Below, one piece after another: positions 10,056 through 17,554 of a stretch of 64,000 nucleotides of DNA. Both the position numbers and the translations under genes were made by a program. The stretch lies in the NCBI GenBank assembly GCA_035551995.1, contig DASZME010000083.1, positions 1 through 64,000 of the forward strand. Direction: 5' to 3'. The notes beneath the pieces were generated by a model, which was not told where the DNA came from, did no database searches, and saw only the letters and a program-made list of their open reading frames with translations. This stretch comes from RYN-428 sp035551995. GTDB taxonomy: Bacteria; Planctomycetota; Phycisphaerae; Tepidisphaerales; Tepidisphaeraceae. How positions within the stretch are numbered: position 1 is the first letter of the stretch; every line of letters starts with the position of its first letter.

Positions 10056-11024
10056 CTACGAAAGGCTCTTTCGTACGGATTCCCGCATTTTGTCGATTCC
10101 CATTTGAGCGACTTTCAGCGGACTTTGTTTCCAGTAGTCGCGATTGAATAGTTCCAGCGAGAGGAATCCGCGAAAACCGATGTCGCGAAGCGTGCGGAAG
10201 ATATCGCCCAGGGGCGCGACGCCGTCACCCGGGTATACGCGGTGGGCGTCGGTCAGTTGCTCGAGCGGCATATCTGGGTAATCGTTGGTGTGAATGACGT
10301 GCAACGCCGCGCCGTTCAATAGCCCCAACGTCCTGAAACCTGAGCCGCCTTTGTGGAGGTGATAAAGATCGAGCAACATGCTCGCGTTGGGTTGGCCGGC
10401 CTCCAGCGCGACGAATGCGACTTCGCCCAATCGATGCAGGTTTTTCGAGGATCCCCATAATTCGACGAGCGGCTGCACGCCCATTTTGTCGCCGAGTTCG
10501 AGCAACGCGCGATAACGCTCGGCCGCCCTGGCCAGATCGAGCGGCGCGTCGGTGGGCTTGTTGGCGCCGATCGGCGGGGCGGCGATGCGCTTTCCGCCGA
10601 GGGTGGCCACGACATCCATGTCGTGCTTCATCGCTTCCATCCCCGCCGCCCGGCGGGCGTCGTCGTCCACGATCCACTCGTTAAATCCGATGGCGTCTTC
10701 GATCGTGATGCCCTTGTCGGAAACGCGCTTGGCCAGGTCGGGCAGCGAGCCCCCTTTTTTTTGGTAATCGTGAATCTCGCTGATCCACGGCTCGATGGCG
10801 TGATATCCAACTTTACTCGCGATATCCAATTCTTCGACGAGGGTGAGATTGCCGCCGCGAATGGTGCTGGTATTGAGGCAATAGCCAAACGGCTCGGAGG
10901 ACGTGGTTACTTCGGCGGCCGCGGCAAGAACTTTTTTTGCCGGCGCCACTCCGGCGATCGACGCCGCGGCAAGCGCAACGCCAGCGTTTCCCAGAACCGA
11001 ACGGCGAGATCGAGAGAAGGGCAT
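10056..11024 (-). CDS. Exported sugar phosphate isomerase/epimerase-like protein (TIM barrel)
   Basis: A 322-residue protein. The start at 11024 is supported by GGAG about 7 bases upstream and by the resulting Tat-like signal FSRSRRSVLGNAGVALAAAS. A longer frame to 11126 exists but would bury the signal. The mature part matches the xylose-isomerase-like / AP-endonuclease-2 TIM barrel. Visible features are YHAIEPWISEIHDY, LGGKRIAAPP, VQPLVELWGSS, MLLDLYHLHKGG, HVIHTNDYPD and FRGFLSLELFNRDYW. The conserved Glu, Asp-x-x-His, His and Glu positions expected for the metal site are present. An exported enzyme acting on a sugar or polyol is likely; the substrate is unknown. It is the first gene of a minus-strand operon with the BNR, cytochrome and DUF1501 genes. 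Confidence 0.75.
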   Translation of the reverse strand: MPFSRSRRSVLGNAGVALAAASIAGVAPAKKVLAAAAEVTTSSEPFGYCLNTSTIRGGNLTLVEELDIASKVGYHAIEPWISEIHDYQKKGGSLPDLAKRVSDKGITIEDAIGFNEWIVDDDARRAAGMEAMKHDMDVVATLGGKRIAAPPIGANKPTDAPLDLARAAERYRALLELGDKMGVQPLVELWGSSKNLHRLGEVAFVALEAGQPNASMLLDLYHLHKGGSGFRTLGLLNGAALHVIHTNDYPDMPLEQLTDAHRVYPGDGVAPLGDIFRTLRDIGFRGFLSLELFNRDYWKQSPLKVAQMGIDKMRESVRKSLS

Positions 11025-11185
11025 CGGGAATCTCCAAGTAGGATCAATCCGCAAAGCGGTCTGACTATGCATAAAAAAACCAGGGCAGTCGCCCTCGCGT
11101 ATGAATGAACGGCCGGACAATAACATTAGCCGCGCGATGGCGAAAGCGCGGCCGATGACGTCGTGACGCCTTTGCCGAGAGAACC

Positions 11186-11554
11186 ATGCCCCTGAAAACC
11201 AAGCGATGGAACGATCCGAGGGAACCCGACGACGGTTTCCGCCTGCTCGTGACGCGCTACCGCCCGCGCGGCGTGAGCAAGGCCGACGAAACCTGGGACG
11301 CGTGGAATCCGCGACTTGGCCCGGACAAAACGCTCCACGCCGCGGTCTATACGGAAACGGCGTCGAAGATTCCCTGGCCGTTGTATCGCAGGCATTATAT
11401 CGAGCAACAAAAGAAGAACGCGGAAATGATCGCCGACCTGGCCGGGCGCGTCGCCGGCGGCGAAACCATCACGCTGCTCTGCTCTTCGGCGTGCGTGCGG
11501 GAAGGCCGGTGCCATCGGTCGATCCTCAAGGAGCTGATTGAAGCGGCGATGTAA
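11186..11554 (+). CDS. DUF488 family protein
   Basis: A compact 122-residue protein with the DUF488 signature. It has an N-terminal RYRPRGVSKADETWDAWNP, then KTLHAAVYTETASKIPW and a C-terminal TITLLCSSACVREGRCHRS followed by ILKELIE. The paired cysteines in the CSSAC..EGRCHR segment are typical of the family, and the length is the family's usual length. The biochemical role of DUF488 is not established. The gene is divergent from the isomerase-like gene, with a 161-base shared upstream region. It converges with the GlmU-like gene with a 53-base gap. Confidence 0.8.
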   Translation: MPLKTKRWNDPREPDDGFRLLVTRYRPRGVSKADETWDAWNPRLGPDKTLHAAVYTETASKIPWPLYRRHYIEQQKKNAEMIADLAGRVAGGETITLLCSSACVREGRCHRSILKELIEAAM

Positions 11555-11607
11555 TCGACTCACGCCTCCATGATGGGCGGCGGATCGCGGCGAGACATTC
11601 TTCATCG

Positions 11608-12837
11608 CTATATTTCGATTGTCGGGGCGATTCGTGCGGCATAATCCATGATGTGTTCGTCGGCGGCCGTCCAGGTGATTTTCCGCCGGGCCAGGACGCG
11701 CTGGGCCACTTCAATCGCCTTGGAGAACCGATACGGCTCCACCCCTTCGTCGGTCCAGAAGGCGAAACTGGGGATGAATCGGGGAACGGCGGTCGTCCCG
11801 GCGAGCATGCTGCAAAATCCAATGTACGATCCGCCCATGAGCCGGGTATGTATCGCGGTTTTGCAATGATCGCCGATGACGGCGCCGAGAAATCCGCGGG
11901 CGGGTCCGATCTCCGTATTTCCGCGGCGGAGGGTGATCGGGCCGTAGGTGTTTTTCATGTTGCTGGTGGTTGTCCCAGCGCCGAGGTTGACCCACTGGCC
12001 GATATAGCTATGACCGACAAATCCTTCGTGGCCTTTATTGGAATACCCCATGAAAACCGAAGCGGACACTTCGCCGCCGATCTTGCAGACGGGGCCGATC
12101 GTTACGCCGCCGCGAATATTCGCCACGGGCGCGACGGTGGCGCCGGGGCCGATGTAGCAGGGGCCTTGAATCACCGCATTAGCGCCGACAGAGGCGCCGG
12201 CGCCGATCGCGATCGGACCCCTGGCGGCGTCGAGCACGCACCCGGGCGACAACGCCACGTCGCGACCGAGCCACACCGCTGCCTCATTGACGAAATAATA
12301 GGGCCCCGGCTTTTTTTCCTGGCTCGGCGCCTTAAGGCACGCGAAATCGTCGATCAGCGATCGCTCGTTGGCGTAAATCAAATCGATCGGTGATTCGATG
12401 AGCGAACCCTGCGCCGCCATGCCCGGCAATCGTAGCAAATCCAACCAACGCTCCGTCGCGCCAAGCGCGTCGGCCGGCCCTAATCCGGCGCGCGACGTCA
12501 TGGCCGCCAGGATTGTGCCGTCGATTGCATACACGGCTTCATGGGCTGGAATCTCGAACGGCGTCGCCGGCGCCAAGCGACCGTGAATCAAAAGAGCAGG
12601 GCGATCGTCAAGCGGCGTATTCACCTGCGTCGGCACGCCTATCAGCGGCGCGATCCGTTCGCGGCAAACAGATTCAAACTCGGGTCTGACCCAGAGCGTG
12701 AGCCGGGCGGGTTTGAGATGGCGGATCTGTTTCTCCAGCAGGCTGGTCATTCCCGACGTCAGCGAGAAGACCGGCCGGCTCAGGGAAAGAGGGGCCAGTG
12801 CATGCCACCGAGAATCTTCGAATATGACGACATGCAT
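11608..12837 (-). CDS. GlmU-like sugar-1-phosphate nucleotidyltransferase/acetyltransferase (alternative bacterial type)
   Basis: A 409-residue two-domain protein. The N-terminal half opens with MHVVIFEDSRWHALAPLSLS followed by RPVFSLTSGM. This is the pattern of the non-classical GlmU family (UDP-GlcNAc diphosphorylase/glucosamine-1-phosphate N-acetyltransferase as found in Bacteroidota and relatives). The C-terminal half (about 205-375) is a left-handed beta-helix of hexapeptide repeats (IGAGASVGANAVIQGPCYIG, then GPGATVAPVANIRGGVTIGP). It contains SNKGHEGFVGHSYIGQWVNL, where the catalytic histidine is expected. It probably supplies UDP-GlcNAc for peptidoglycan or glycan synthesis. The ATG at 12837 was chosen because homologues start right at this strand; a TTG at 12867 is possible. 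Confidence 0.75.
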   Translation of the reverse strand: MHVVIFEDSRWHALAPLSLSRPVFSLTSGMTSLLEKQIRHLKPARLTLWVRPEFESVCRERIAPLIGVPTQVNTPLDDRPALLIHGRLAPATPFEIPAHEAVYAIDGTILAAMTSRAGLGPADALGATERWLDLLRLPGMAAQGSLIESPIDLIYANERSLIDDFACLKAPSQEKKPGPYYFVNEAAVWLGRDVALSPGCVLDAARGPIAIGAGASVGANAVIQGPCYIGPGATVAPVANIRGGVTIGPVCKIGGEVSASVFMGYSNKGHEGFVGHSYIGQWVNLGAGTTTSNMKNTYGPITLRRGNTEIGPARGFLGAVIGDHCKTAIHTRLMGGSYIGFCSMLAGTTAVPRFIPSFAFWTDEGVEPYRFSKAIEVAQRVLARRKITWTAADEHIMDYAARIAPTIEI

Positions 12838-12969
12838 GCCGGATGGTAGCTGCGGGTAAGTCGCCAATCGTTCGTCAAAAAAACCATTTTCTTCCCGGCG
12901 CCCGATTCGGAACCGGATCGCCCACTTTCTTCTATCGGCTGCGAATGACGTTTGAGTAACGACCCCCGC

Positions 12970-13899
12970 CTATCTTTTTGCGGCGGCGACCGCTTTGGCC
13001 ATGGCATAAAGCATTTGCAGGTGCGGCATCGCCGCCCCGGCGGCGGTTCCCTGGCGCAGGGGTTCGCCGAGAATCGCCTCGACCTCCATCTCCCGGCCCT
13101 CGCGGCGATCCACCTGCATGCTGGTCTGATAAGGGCCCATCGGGCGCGTTTTCTCGATCTGCCGGGTGGCCAATCCATCGGGCAGCGCAACGCCCAGAGC
13201 GCCGGCGCCCGCCACTACTTCCTCGATAAGCGTCCGCGCGACGTCGGCGCTTTGTTCAGTGGCGATCACTTGATCCGTCGTCCAATCCAAAACGGCGCCC
13301 AGGCCGTTGAACGGGATATTCCAGGATAGTTTTTCCCATCGTCCTCTTCTCAAATCGTCAAGCACCGTGCATTGAATGCGCGCCTCATTGAAAATCTCGG
13401 CGATTCGTGAAGCGCGCGGGCTGGGTCCGCCGCCGAATTCACCGATGCGGATCCACCCTTCGGCCATGTGATGAATCTTGCCCGGCTTTATGCGATTGAT
13501 GCAGGTGAACGCGATGCCGCCAAGAACGCGAGCGGGACCAAAGAGACCGGCCAGTCGTTCTTCATTGCCCAACCCGTTTTGCAGGGTAAGGATGGCGGTG
13601 TCCTGCTTGATCGCCGGGGCGATGAGCGATTGCAGGCGATCGTTGCTGGTGGTTTTGAGCGTGACGAGAATTAAATCGGACTTGGGCAGTTTCGTCGGAT
13701 CGTCGGTGGCGCTGAATTGGCCGGGCGCGAGGGTGAAATCTCCGTCGCAGCTCTTGATGTTCCAACCGTTTTGCCGGATCGCATGCAGATCGCCCCGGAC
13801 CAGGAAATGGACGTTGTTTCCGCGTTGGGCGAGACGTGCTCCGTAATAACCTCCGAGAGCGCCCGCGCCGATGATGCAGATGGTGGGGGATGTGAGCAT
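12970..13899 (-). CDS. panE: 2-dehydropantoate 2-reductase (ketopantoate reductase)
   Basis: A 309-residue NADPH-dependent reductase that converts ketopantoate to pantoate for coenzyme A synthesis. The N-terminus has the Rossmann motif CIIGAGALGGYYGARLAQRG (residues about 8-27). Next come the family block SDLILVTLKTTSN and LTLQNGLGNEERLAGLFG. The C-terminal helical domain contains GRWEKLSWNIPFNGLGAV, where the Lys and Asn are catalytic in the ApbA/PanE family. Length and domain order are normal. The ATG at 13899 is preceded only by an A-rich purine stretch rather than a strong ribosome site. A REP-like palindrome lies about 50 bases upstream. Some family members act on other 2-keto acids, so the pantothenate role is probable rather than certain. 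Confidence 0.85.
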   Translation of the reverse strand: MLTSPTICIIGAGALGGYYGARLAQRGNNVHFLVRGDLHAIRQNGWNIKSCDGDFTLAPGQFSATDDPTKLPKSDLILVTLKTTSNDRLQSLIAPAIKQDTAILTLQNGLGNEERLAGLFGPARVLGGIAFTCINRIKPGKIHHMAEGWIRIGEFGGGPSPRASRIAEIFNEARIQCTVLDDLRRGRWEKLSWNIPFNGLGAVLDWTTDQVIATEQSADVARTLIEEVVAGAGALGVALPDGLATRQIEKTRPMGPYQTSMQVDRREGREMEVEAILGEPLRQGTAAGAAMPHLQMLYAMAKAVAAAKR

Positions 13900-13948
13900 G
13901 ATTTTTTTCTTCTGCGCGTCTTTAGGTTAATAATGAGTCGTTATCGAT

Positions 13949-13971
13949 GCCCAGGGATGTCATCCCTGGGC
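13949..13971. repeat. REP-like perfect palindrome
   Basis: An 11-bp perfect inverted repeat (GCCCAGGGATG / CATCCCTGGGC) surrounds a single central base and is followed by TTTT on the plus strand. It lies beside the transposase-like remnant. It could act as a terminator, but no plus-strand gene precedes it. A REP-type element is the better reading. Confidence 0.6.
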
Positions 13972-13989
13972 TTTTGATGGCGCGTTCAT

Positions 13990-14275
13990 TTTTCGCATTT
14001 TGTTCGCATTACCGCAACGGTCGCTCCATAGGCGCGATAAGAGACCAGACCGCCGCGCCTTGTTTTGCGTGATCGACGATGTATTTTGCGACGTTGTTGA
14101 GGTGATGCACGTCGCGTATCGGAAGCGGTCTGCAACGCGCGGCCCATCCTCCATCTTTGCGCGAGCGCGAAGCGATATCGGATCGCGCGGCGTTCCTCCG
14201 GACTCTCTTTCAGCCGGACCGTGCCCCTGATACACTCGGCGGACATCACGATTGCTCGGTGCAATCCATGCGGAA
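13990..14275 (-). pseudogene. Decayed transposase-like ORF (possible REP-associated type)
   Basis: Two adjacent minus-strand frames contain protein-like sequence that only joins after a frame change. The upstream frame reads CIRGTVRLKESPEERRAIRY. The next frame reads KDGGWAARCRPLPIRDVHHL, then NNVAKYIVDHAKQGAAVW and a stop at about 14009. The second part resembles the C-terminal tail of small Y1/REP-associated transposase-like proteins, which end in a H.LN....YI.DH...GAAVW pattern. The N-terminal HUH catalytic region is not present here, so this would be an inactive fragment. The REP-like palindrome next to it supports the reading. The family assignment is from memory of patterns and is uncertain. 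Confidence 0.35.
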
Positions 14276-14293
14276 CGACCCATAGAATTCGTT

Positions 14294-16420
14294 ATGGCCT
14301 ATACCGTTCTTGCCCGCCGATATCGCTCGGGAACGTTCGATGAAGTCATCGGACAGGATCATGTTGCGCAGACGCTGAAAAAGGCGATCGCCTCGGGCCG
14401 GATCGCCCACGCTTATCTCTTTTGCGGCACGCGCGGCGTCGGCAAAACCTCCATGGCCCGCATCCTGGCCAAGGCGCTCAACTGTCAAAAATCCGACGGC
14501 CCAACCACCGAGCCGTGCGGAGAATGCGAATCGTGCAAAGCCATCGCCCGCGGCGATGATATCGACGTCATCGAAATCGACGCGGCCAGCAATACCGGCG
14601 TGGACAACGTCCGCGAAGTCATCGAAAACAGCGCCTATCGCCCCGCCCGCAGCCGATTCAAGATTTATATCATCGACGAAGCGCACATGCTCTCCAAGCA
14701 GGCGTTCAACGCCTTGTTGAAGACGCTTGAAGAACCGCCGAGCCACGTAAAATTTATCCTGGCCACGACCGAGGCGGAAAAGCTGCTGCCGACGATTTTA
14801 TCGCGCTGCCAGCGATATGATTTCCGCAACATTCCGACCCGCGAAATCGCCGCGCATCTGGCCGATTTGTGCAAGCGCGAAAAGATCGAGGCTGACGACG
14901 ACGCCTTGATGCTGGTGGCCAAGGCCGGGGCCGGGTCAATGCGCGATTCGCTCTCGCTGCTCGACCGGCTTTTGAGCATCGGCGAAAAGCACCTGACCGC
15001 CGACATGATCGAACGGCTGCTGGGCCTGCCCAAGAGCCAGCTCCTGTTCGATCTGGCTGAATCGATCGGCGCCGGCGACGTGAAGGCGGTGCTCGGCCAG
15101 GCCAACGCCATCGTGCAAGGCGGACTTTCGGTCGACAGTCTGATCGTCGCGCTGGTCGATCATCTGCGCAACCTGCTGATCCTCCGCACCTGCGGCGCCG
15201 ACTCGGAACTGGTCGAGGCGCCGGGCCTGGCGGCCGAAGATCTATCGGCACAGGCCAATCGGTTCGATCCCGCCGCTCTCGCCCAGGACATCACCATTTT
15301 GGAAGAGCTTCGCCGAACGTTACGCCAGTCGCAGGCCGGCCGAGCGCTGTTGGACGCCACATTGGTTCGCTTGGCTCTTGCCGATCAATTCGCGTCGATC
15401 GGCGATTTACTGGCGCGCCTCGACGGAGGCGAAAGTTCCCCATCGCCGGCAAGAGCGCCCGCCCGCACCACGCCGCCGGCGCAAAAAAAAAACTCTGATG
15501 GAATAGAACGCTCGACGTCCCCTTCATTTCGAGAAGAAGGTCGAAGTACCGATTCGTCTCGCACGCCGTCTCCCTTCAAGGGAGAAGGCTCGGGTGAGGG
15601 TGCAAGCCGTCACAAGTCGAGCGACGCGGTTCTTGATCAAGCGTCTTCGCCGCCGCGGATCGATGAACCGCGATTGGAGCCCATTTTAGCCGTGAACGAT
15701 TCACCCGCACCCGAGCCTTCTCCCTCGAAGGGAGAAGGCGCCGGAGCCGAATCGATCGGTTCGCCTTCTTTCGACGACGACGCGGACGGCGCCGACGACC
15801 TTCCGGCTCCCGGCAAAGTTTGGTCCGGGCCGTCCGAGTCGCTCTCAACGCTAATGGCTAAACATCGGGCTTCATCGTCGGTTGCGACGCCGGCGCCCGT
15901 TGCGGTTGCATCGCCGGCGACCCAAGTGACGGGACTGGACATCGCCTCCGTCGATCCGAGAACGCTTGCGACCGTCTGGCAGGCGATGCTGGAGATTCTC
16001 TCCAAGCAGGGACCGATGCTGCATTCGCTGGTTTCGCAGGGCCAGCTGGTCGGCATCGACGACGGGCGGCTGATTATCCGTTTCGCGCCGAAGCACGAGA
16101 CTTTCGTCAAACAGTGGGAAAAAAACGGCAAGCGAGATTTGATCCGCGACGCCGCCTCGCAGGCGATGAATCGCAGCGTCGGCGTTAAATTCGAAATTGA
16201 CGCCGCCGCCGCGCCCGCGATCGTCGAGCCCGCGGCGCCGCCGGCCGGGCCGCACCGATCCGCGACGTCTCCGTCGGCGCCACCGCCCGAGCAGGCGCCG
16301 ATGCCGGAAACGCCGGCGGTGAAGGTGACGAGCGAGCTGATAGAATCACTTGCCGCCGCCAATCCGCTGATCAAGGCGGCCATCTGGAAACTCGGCGCCC
16401 AGGTCATCAAAGTTGAATAA
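14294..16420 (+). CDS. dnaX: DNA polymerase III subunit tau/gamma
   Basis: A 708-residue clamp-loader subunit that assembles the replicative polymerase and loads the beta clamp. Visible features are Walker A FCGTRGVGKTSMAR, a zinc module C..(9)CGECESC, Walker B YIIDEAHML, sensor ATTEAEKLLPTILSRCQRYD and the domain III helices up to about residue 370. A long low-complexity linker follows (about 375-560). A tau-type C-terminal domain lies at about 565-640 (LATVWQAMLEILSKQGPMLH). The start at the ATG MAYTVLARRYRS matches the usual dnaX N-terminus; a longer frame to 14252 is unlikely. Oddities: ten A's at 15483-15492 form a probable tau/gamma slippage site, and an inverted repeat pair is read through in frame. 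It is followed by ebfC after 31 bases, the usual order. Confidence 0.95.
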   Translation: MAYTVLARRYRSGTFDEVIGQDHVAQTLKKAIASGRIAHAYLFCGTRGVGKTSMARILAKALNCQKSDGPTTEPCGECESCKAIARGDDIDVIEIDAASNTGVDNVREVIENSAYRPARSRFKIYIIDEAHMLSKQAFNALLKTLEEPPSHVKFILATTEAEKLLPTILSRCQRYDFRNIPTREIAAHLADLCKREKIEADDDALMLVAKAGAGSMRDSLSLLDRLLSIGEKHLTADMIERLLGLPKSQLLFDLAESIGAGDVKAVLGQANAIVQGGLSVDSLIVALVDHLRNLLILRTCGADSELVEAPGLAAEDLSAQANRFDPAALAQDITILEELRRTLRQSQAGRALLDATLVRLALADQFASIGDLLARLDGGESSPSPARAPARTTPPAQKKNSDGIERSTSPSFREEGRSTDSSRTPSPFKGEGSGEGASRHKSSDAVLDQASSPPRIDEPRLEPILAVNDSPAPEPSPSKGEGAGAESIGSPSFDDDADGADDLPAPGKVWSGPSESLSTLMAKHRASSSVATPAPVAVASPATQVTGLDIASVDPRTLATVWQAMLEILSKQGPMLHSLVSQGQLVGIDDGRLIIRFAPKHETFVKQWEKNGKRDLIRDAASQAMNRSVGVKFEIDAAAAPAIVEPAAPPAGPHRSATSPSAPPPEQAPMPETPAVKVTSELIESLAAANPLIKAAIWKLGAQVIKVE
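15483..15506 (+). promoter_or_regulatory. dnaX: Probable tau/gamma frame-slippage site in dnaX
   Basis: A run of ten A's (15483-15492) is read as the end of Gln-Lys-Lys-Asn in the tau frame. In the -1 frame a TGA follows at 15496-15498. In the +1 frame a TAG follows at 15504-15506. Any non-triplet slip therefore ends translation at about residue 400, just after the ATPase and oligomerisation domains, which is where gamma proteins end. Such a long A tract fits transcriptional slippage as known for Thermus thermophilus dnaX. No stimulatory hairpin at E. coli-like spacing was seen. Confidence 0.6.
15569..15602 (+). repeat. Inverted repeat in dnaX linker, left arm
   Basis: This 34-base element contains TCTCCCTTCAAGGGAGA and a GC-rich tail. 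It matches 32 of 34 bases of the right arm at 15702-15735 in inverted orientation. It is translated in frame as a Ser/Pro/Gly/Glu-rich segment (PSPFKGEGSGEG). Similar short palindromic sequences are dispersed in many bacterial genomes. Confidence 0.65.
15702..15735 (-). repeat. Inverted repeat in dnaX linker, right arm
   Basis: This arm is the inverted partner of 15569-15602, separated from it by 99 bases, with 32 of 34 bases matching. Its in-frame translation is PEPSPSKGEGAG-like. Together the arms would form a long hairpin in the dnaX message or a cruciform in DNA. They look like a dispersed palindromic element captured in a tolerant linker. Confidence 0.65.
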
Positions 16421-16451
16421 CCGGCGCCATATTCTAAAAACAAGGATCATC

Positions 16452-16787
16452 ATGTTCGACGCTTTGAAAAACATCGGCAACCTTCCCGGCCTCATGGCTA
16501 AAGCCCGCGAAATGCAGGACAAAATGAAGGTCGTCCAGGAAGAACTCGCCCGTCAAACCGTCACCGCCGACGCCGGCGGCGGAATGGTCGAAGCGACGGT
16601 CAACGGCCGGATGGAGTTGGTGAAATTACGAATCGACAAATCGCGCATCGACGTCAACGACACCGAAATGCTCGAAGACCTGATCGTCGCCGCCGTATCC
16701 GCCAGTCAGGCTAAAGCCGGCGACATGCTCAAGACCCAGATGCAGAAGATGACGGCGGAGATGGGACTGCCGCCGGGGATGATTTAG
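16452..16787 (+). CDS. ebfC: YbaB/EbfC family nucleoid-associated protein
   Basis: A 111-residue protein with the family pattern MFDALKNIGNLPGLMAKARE, then MQDKMKVVQEEL, a central VEATVNGRMELVKLRID beta segment and a C-terminal MGLPPGM tail. EbfC/YbaB dimers bind DNA non-specifically and are encoded between dnaX and recR in many bacteria. Here dnaX is 31 bases upstream, but recR does not follow. The start at 16452 is supported by AAGGAT six bases upstream. Its stop overlaps the stop of the convergent membrane-protein gene by four bases (16784-16787). Confidence 0.92.
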   Translation: MFDALKNIGNLPGLMAKAREMQDKMKVVQEELARQTVTADAGGGMVEATVNGRMELVKLRIDKSRIDVNDTEMLEDLIVAAVSASQAKAGDMLKTQMQKMTAEMGLPPGMI

Positions 16788-17482
16788 TCCGACGCCGGGA
16801 TGACGTGGATGTTTCGCACATTCATGACCAGCCGCTCGTTGGACGTTCGCTCGGCGGGGCGCACGGTCAAAGTGGTTTTCCCGGCGGGCAGAAGCAATTT
16901 GCCCAGGGTCACGACGCGAAAGTTGGTTTCGTAGCGCGTAGACTGCGCCTCGCACCGCAGTTCCTTATCGGCGATCGCAAGCACAAAATGCCCCCCGGCG
17001 TTCCATGTCGGCGAAGCGTAGGTCATGTCGATTTCATATTCGCCCGCCTTGGGCAATTCTACGATCCATTCCGCATAGTCGTCGGCACGGTTGAACCCCG
17101 ATAGATACGTCATGACGGGATGCCCGCCCATCTCCCCGCGCATTTTCAGCCGTTTGGCGGCCCGCTCGTCCCGGGGAACTTCGCCGCGAGCGGCGACTTT
17201 CTTGTCGACCAACTGAACGTCGCCGTGCAGCGTGGCCTCCTTGGCCCATAGTTCGATCGACGCGTTCTCCTGAACCGCCGGCGCCTGCGCGTCCGAAGCC
17301 ATCACCGGCTCAACCGACGGATGGGTCGTCGCCGTCGCGACGCCGGCGTCCGGCGGGCGCCAGGCGGCGTCGGCTTCCTTCTCCGAGGCGGCAATTTTGT
17401 GCAACCCAAATCCAACCACGCCAATGAGCATCGCGATGACCGCGACGACCGTTGAAGTGAGGATCAATAAGCCACGAAACAC
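16784..17482 (-). CDS. Membrane-anchored protein with carbohydrate-binding-like C-terminal domain
   Basis: A 232-residue protein. The start is a GTG at 17482, chosen because a perfect GGAGGT lies six bases upstream (17489-17494); an upstream TTG at 17521 lacks support. One transmembrane helix (residues about 5-27, LLILTSTVVAVIAMLIGVVG) is followed by a flexible Ala/Pro/Thr stretch. A C-terminal beta-sandwich-like domain follows (about 130-230). It contains DYAEWIVELPKAGEYEIDMT, then YASPTWNAGGHF and a hydrophobic end strand. This recalls CBM6/CBM35-type or related jelly-roll modules that bind polysaccharide. It follows the methyltransferase/GT-C gene by 72 bases on the same strand, so a role at the glycan-bearing envelope is plausible. 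The exact family is not identified. Confidence 0.6.
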   Translation of the reverse strand: MFRGLLILTSTVVAVIAMLIGVVGFGLHKIAASEKEADAAWRPPDAGVATATTHPSVEPVMASDAQAPAVQENASIELWAKEATLHGDVQLVDKKVAARGEVPRDERAAKRLKMRGEMGGHPVMTYLSGFNRADDYAEWIVELPKAGEYEIDMTYASPTWNAGGHFVLAIADKELRCEAQSTRYETNFRVVTLGKLLLPAGKTTLTVRPAERTSNERLVMNVRNIHVIPASD

Positions 17483-17554
17483 GTACGGACCTCCGATAGA
17501 CCGCTTTTGTATACGCCGCAATGATGCGTTAGTTGTGGATGGCGAATCGGACGT

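Larger units (their letters stand above)
13900..14293. other. Intergenic stretch between panE and dnaX
   Basis: This 394-base stretch holds a perfect palindrome at 13949-13971 and a decayed transposase-like reading frame on the minus strand (about 13990-14275), both listed separately. I looked for the small SRP RNA that often sits next to dnaX and did not see its conserved core. No convincing dnaX promoter or strong ribosome site is visible just before the ATG at 14294. Confidence 0.6.

Noticed and set aside
10751..10765. A C-run/T-run in the isomerase-like gene as a possible phase-variable tract
   Set aside because: It encodes a normal Gln-Lys-Lys-Gly-Gly stretch on the minus strand; eight A's and a G run alone are weak evidence, and no truncated product class is known for the family.
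13900..14293. A possible SRP RNA gene next to dnaX
   Set aside because: The conserved SRP core and a suitable long hairpin were not found.
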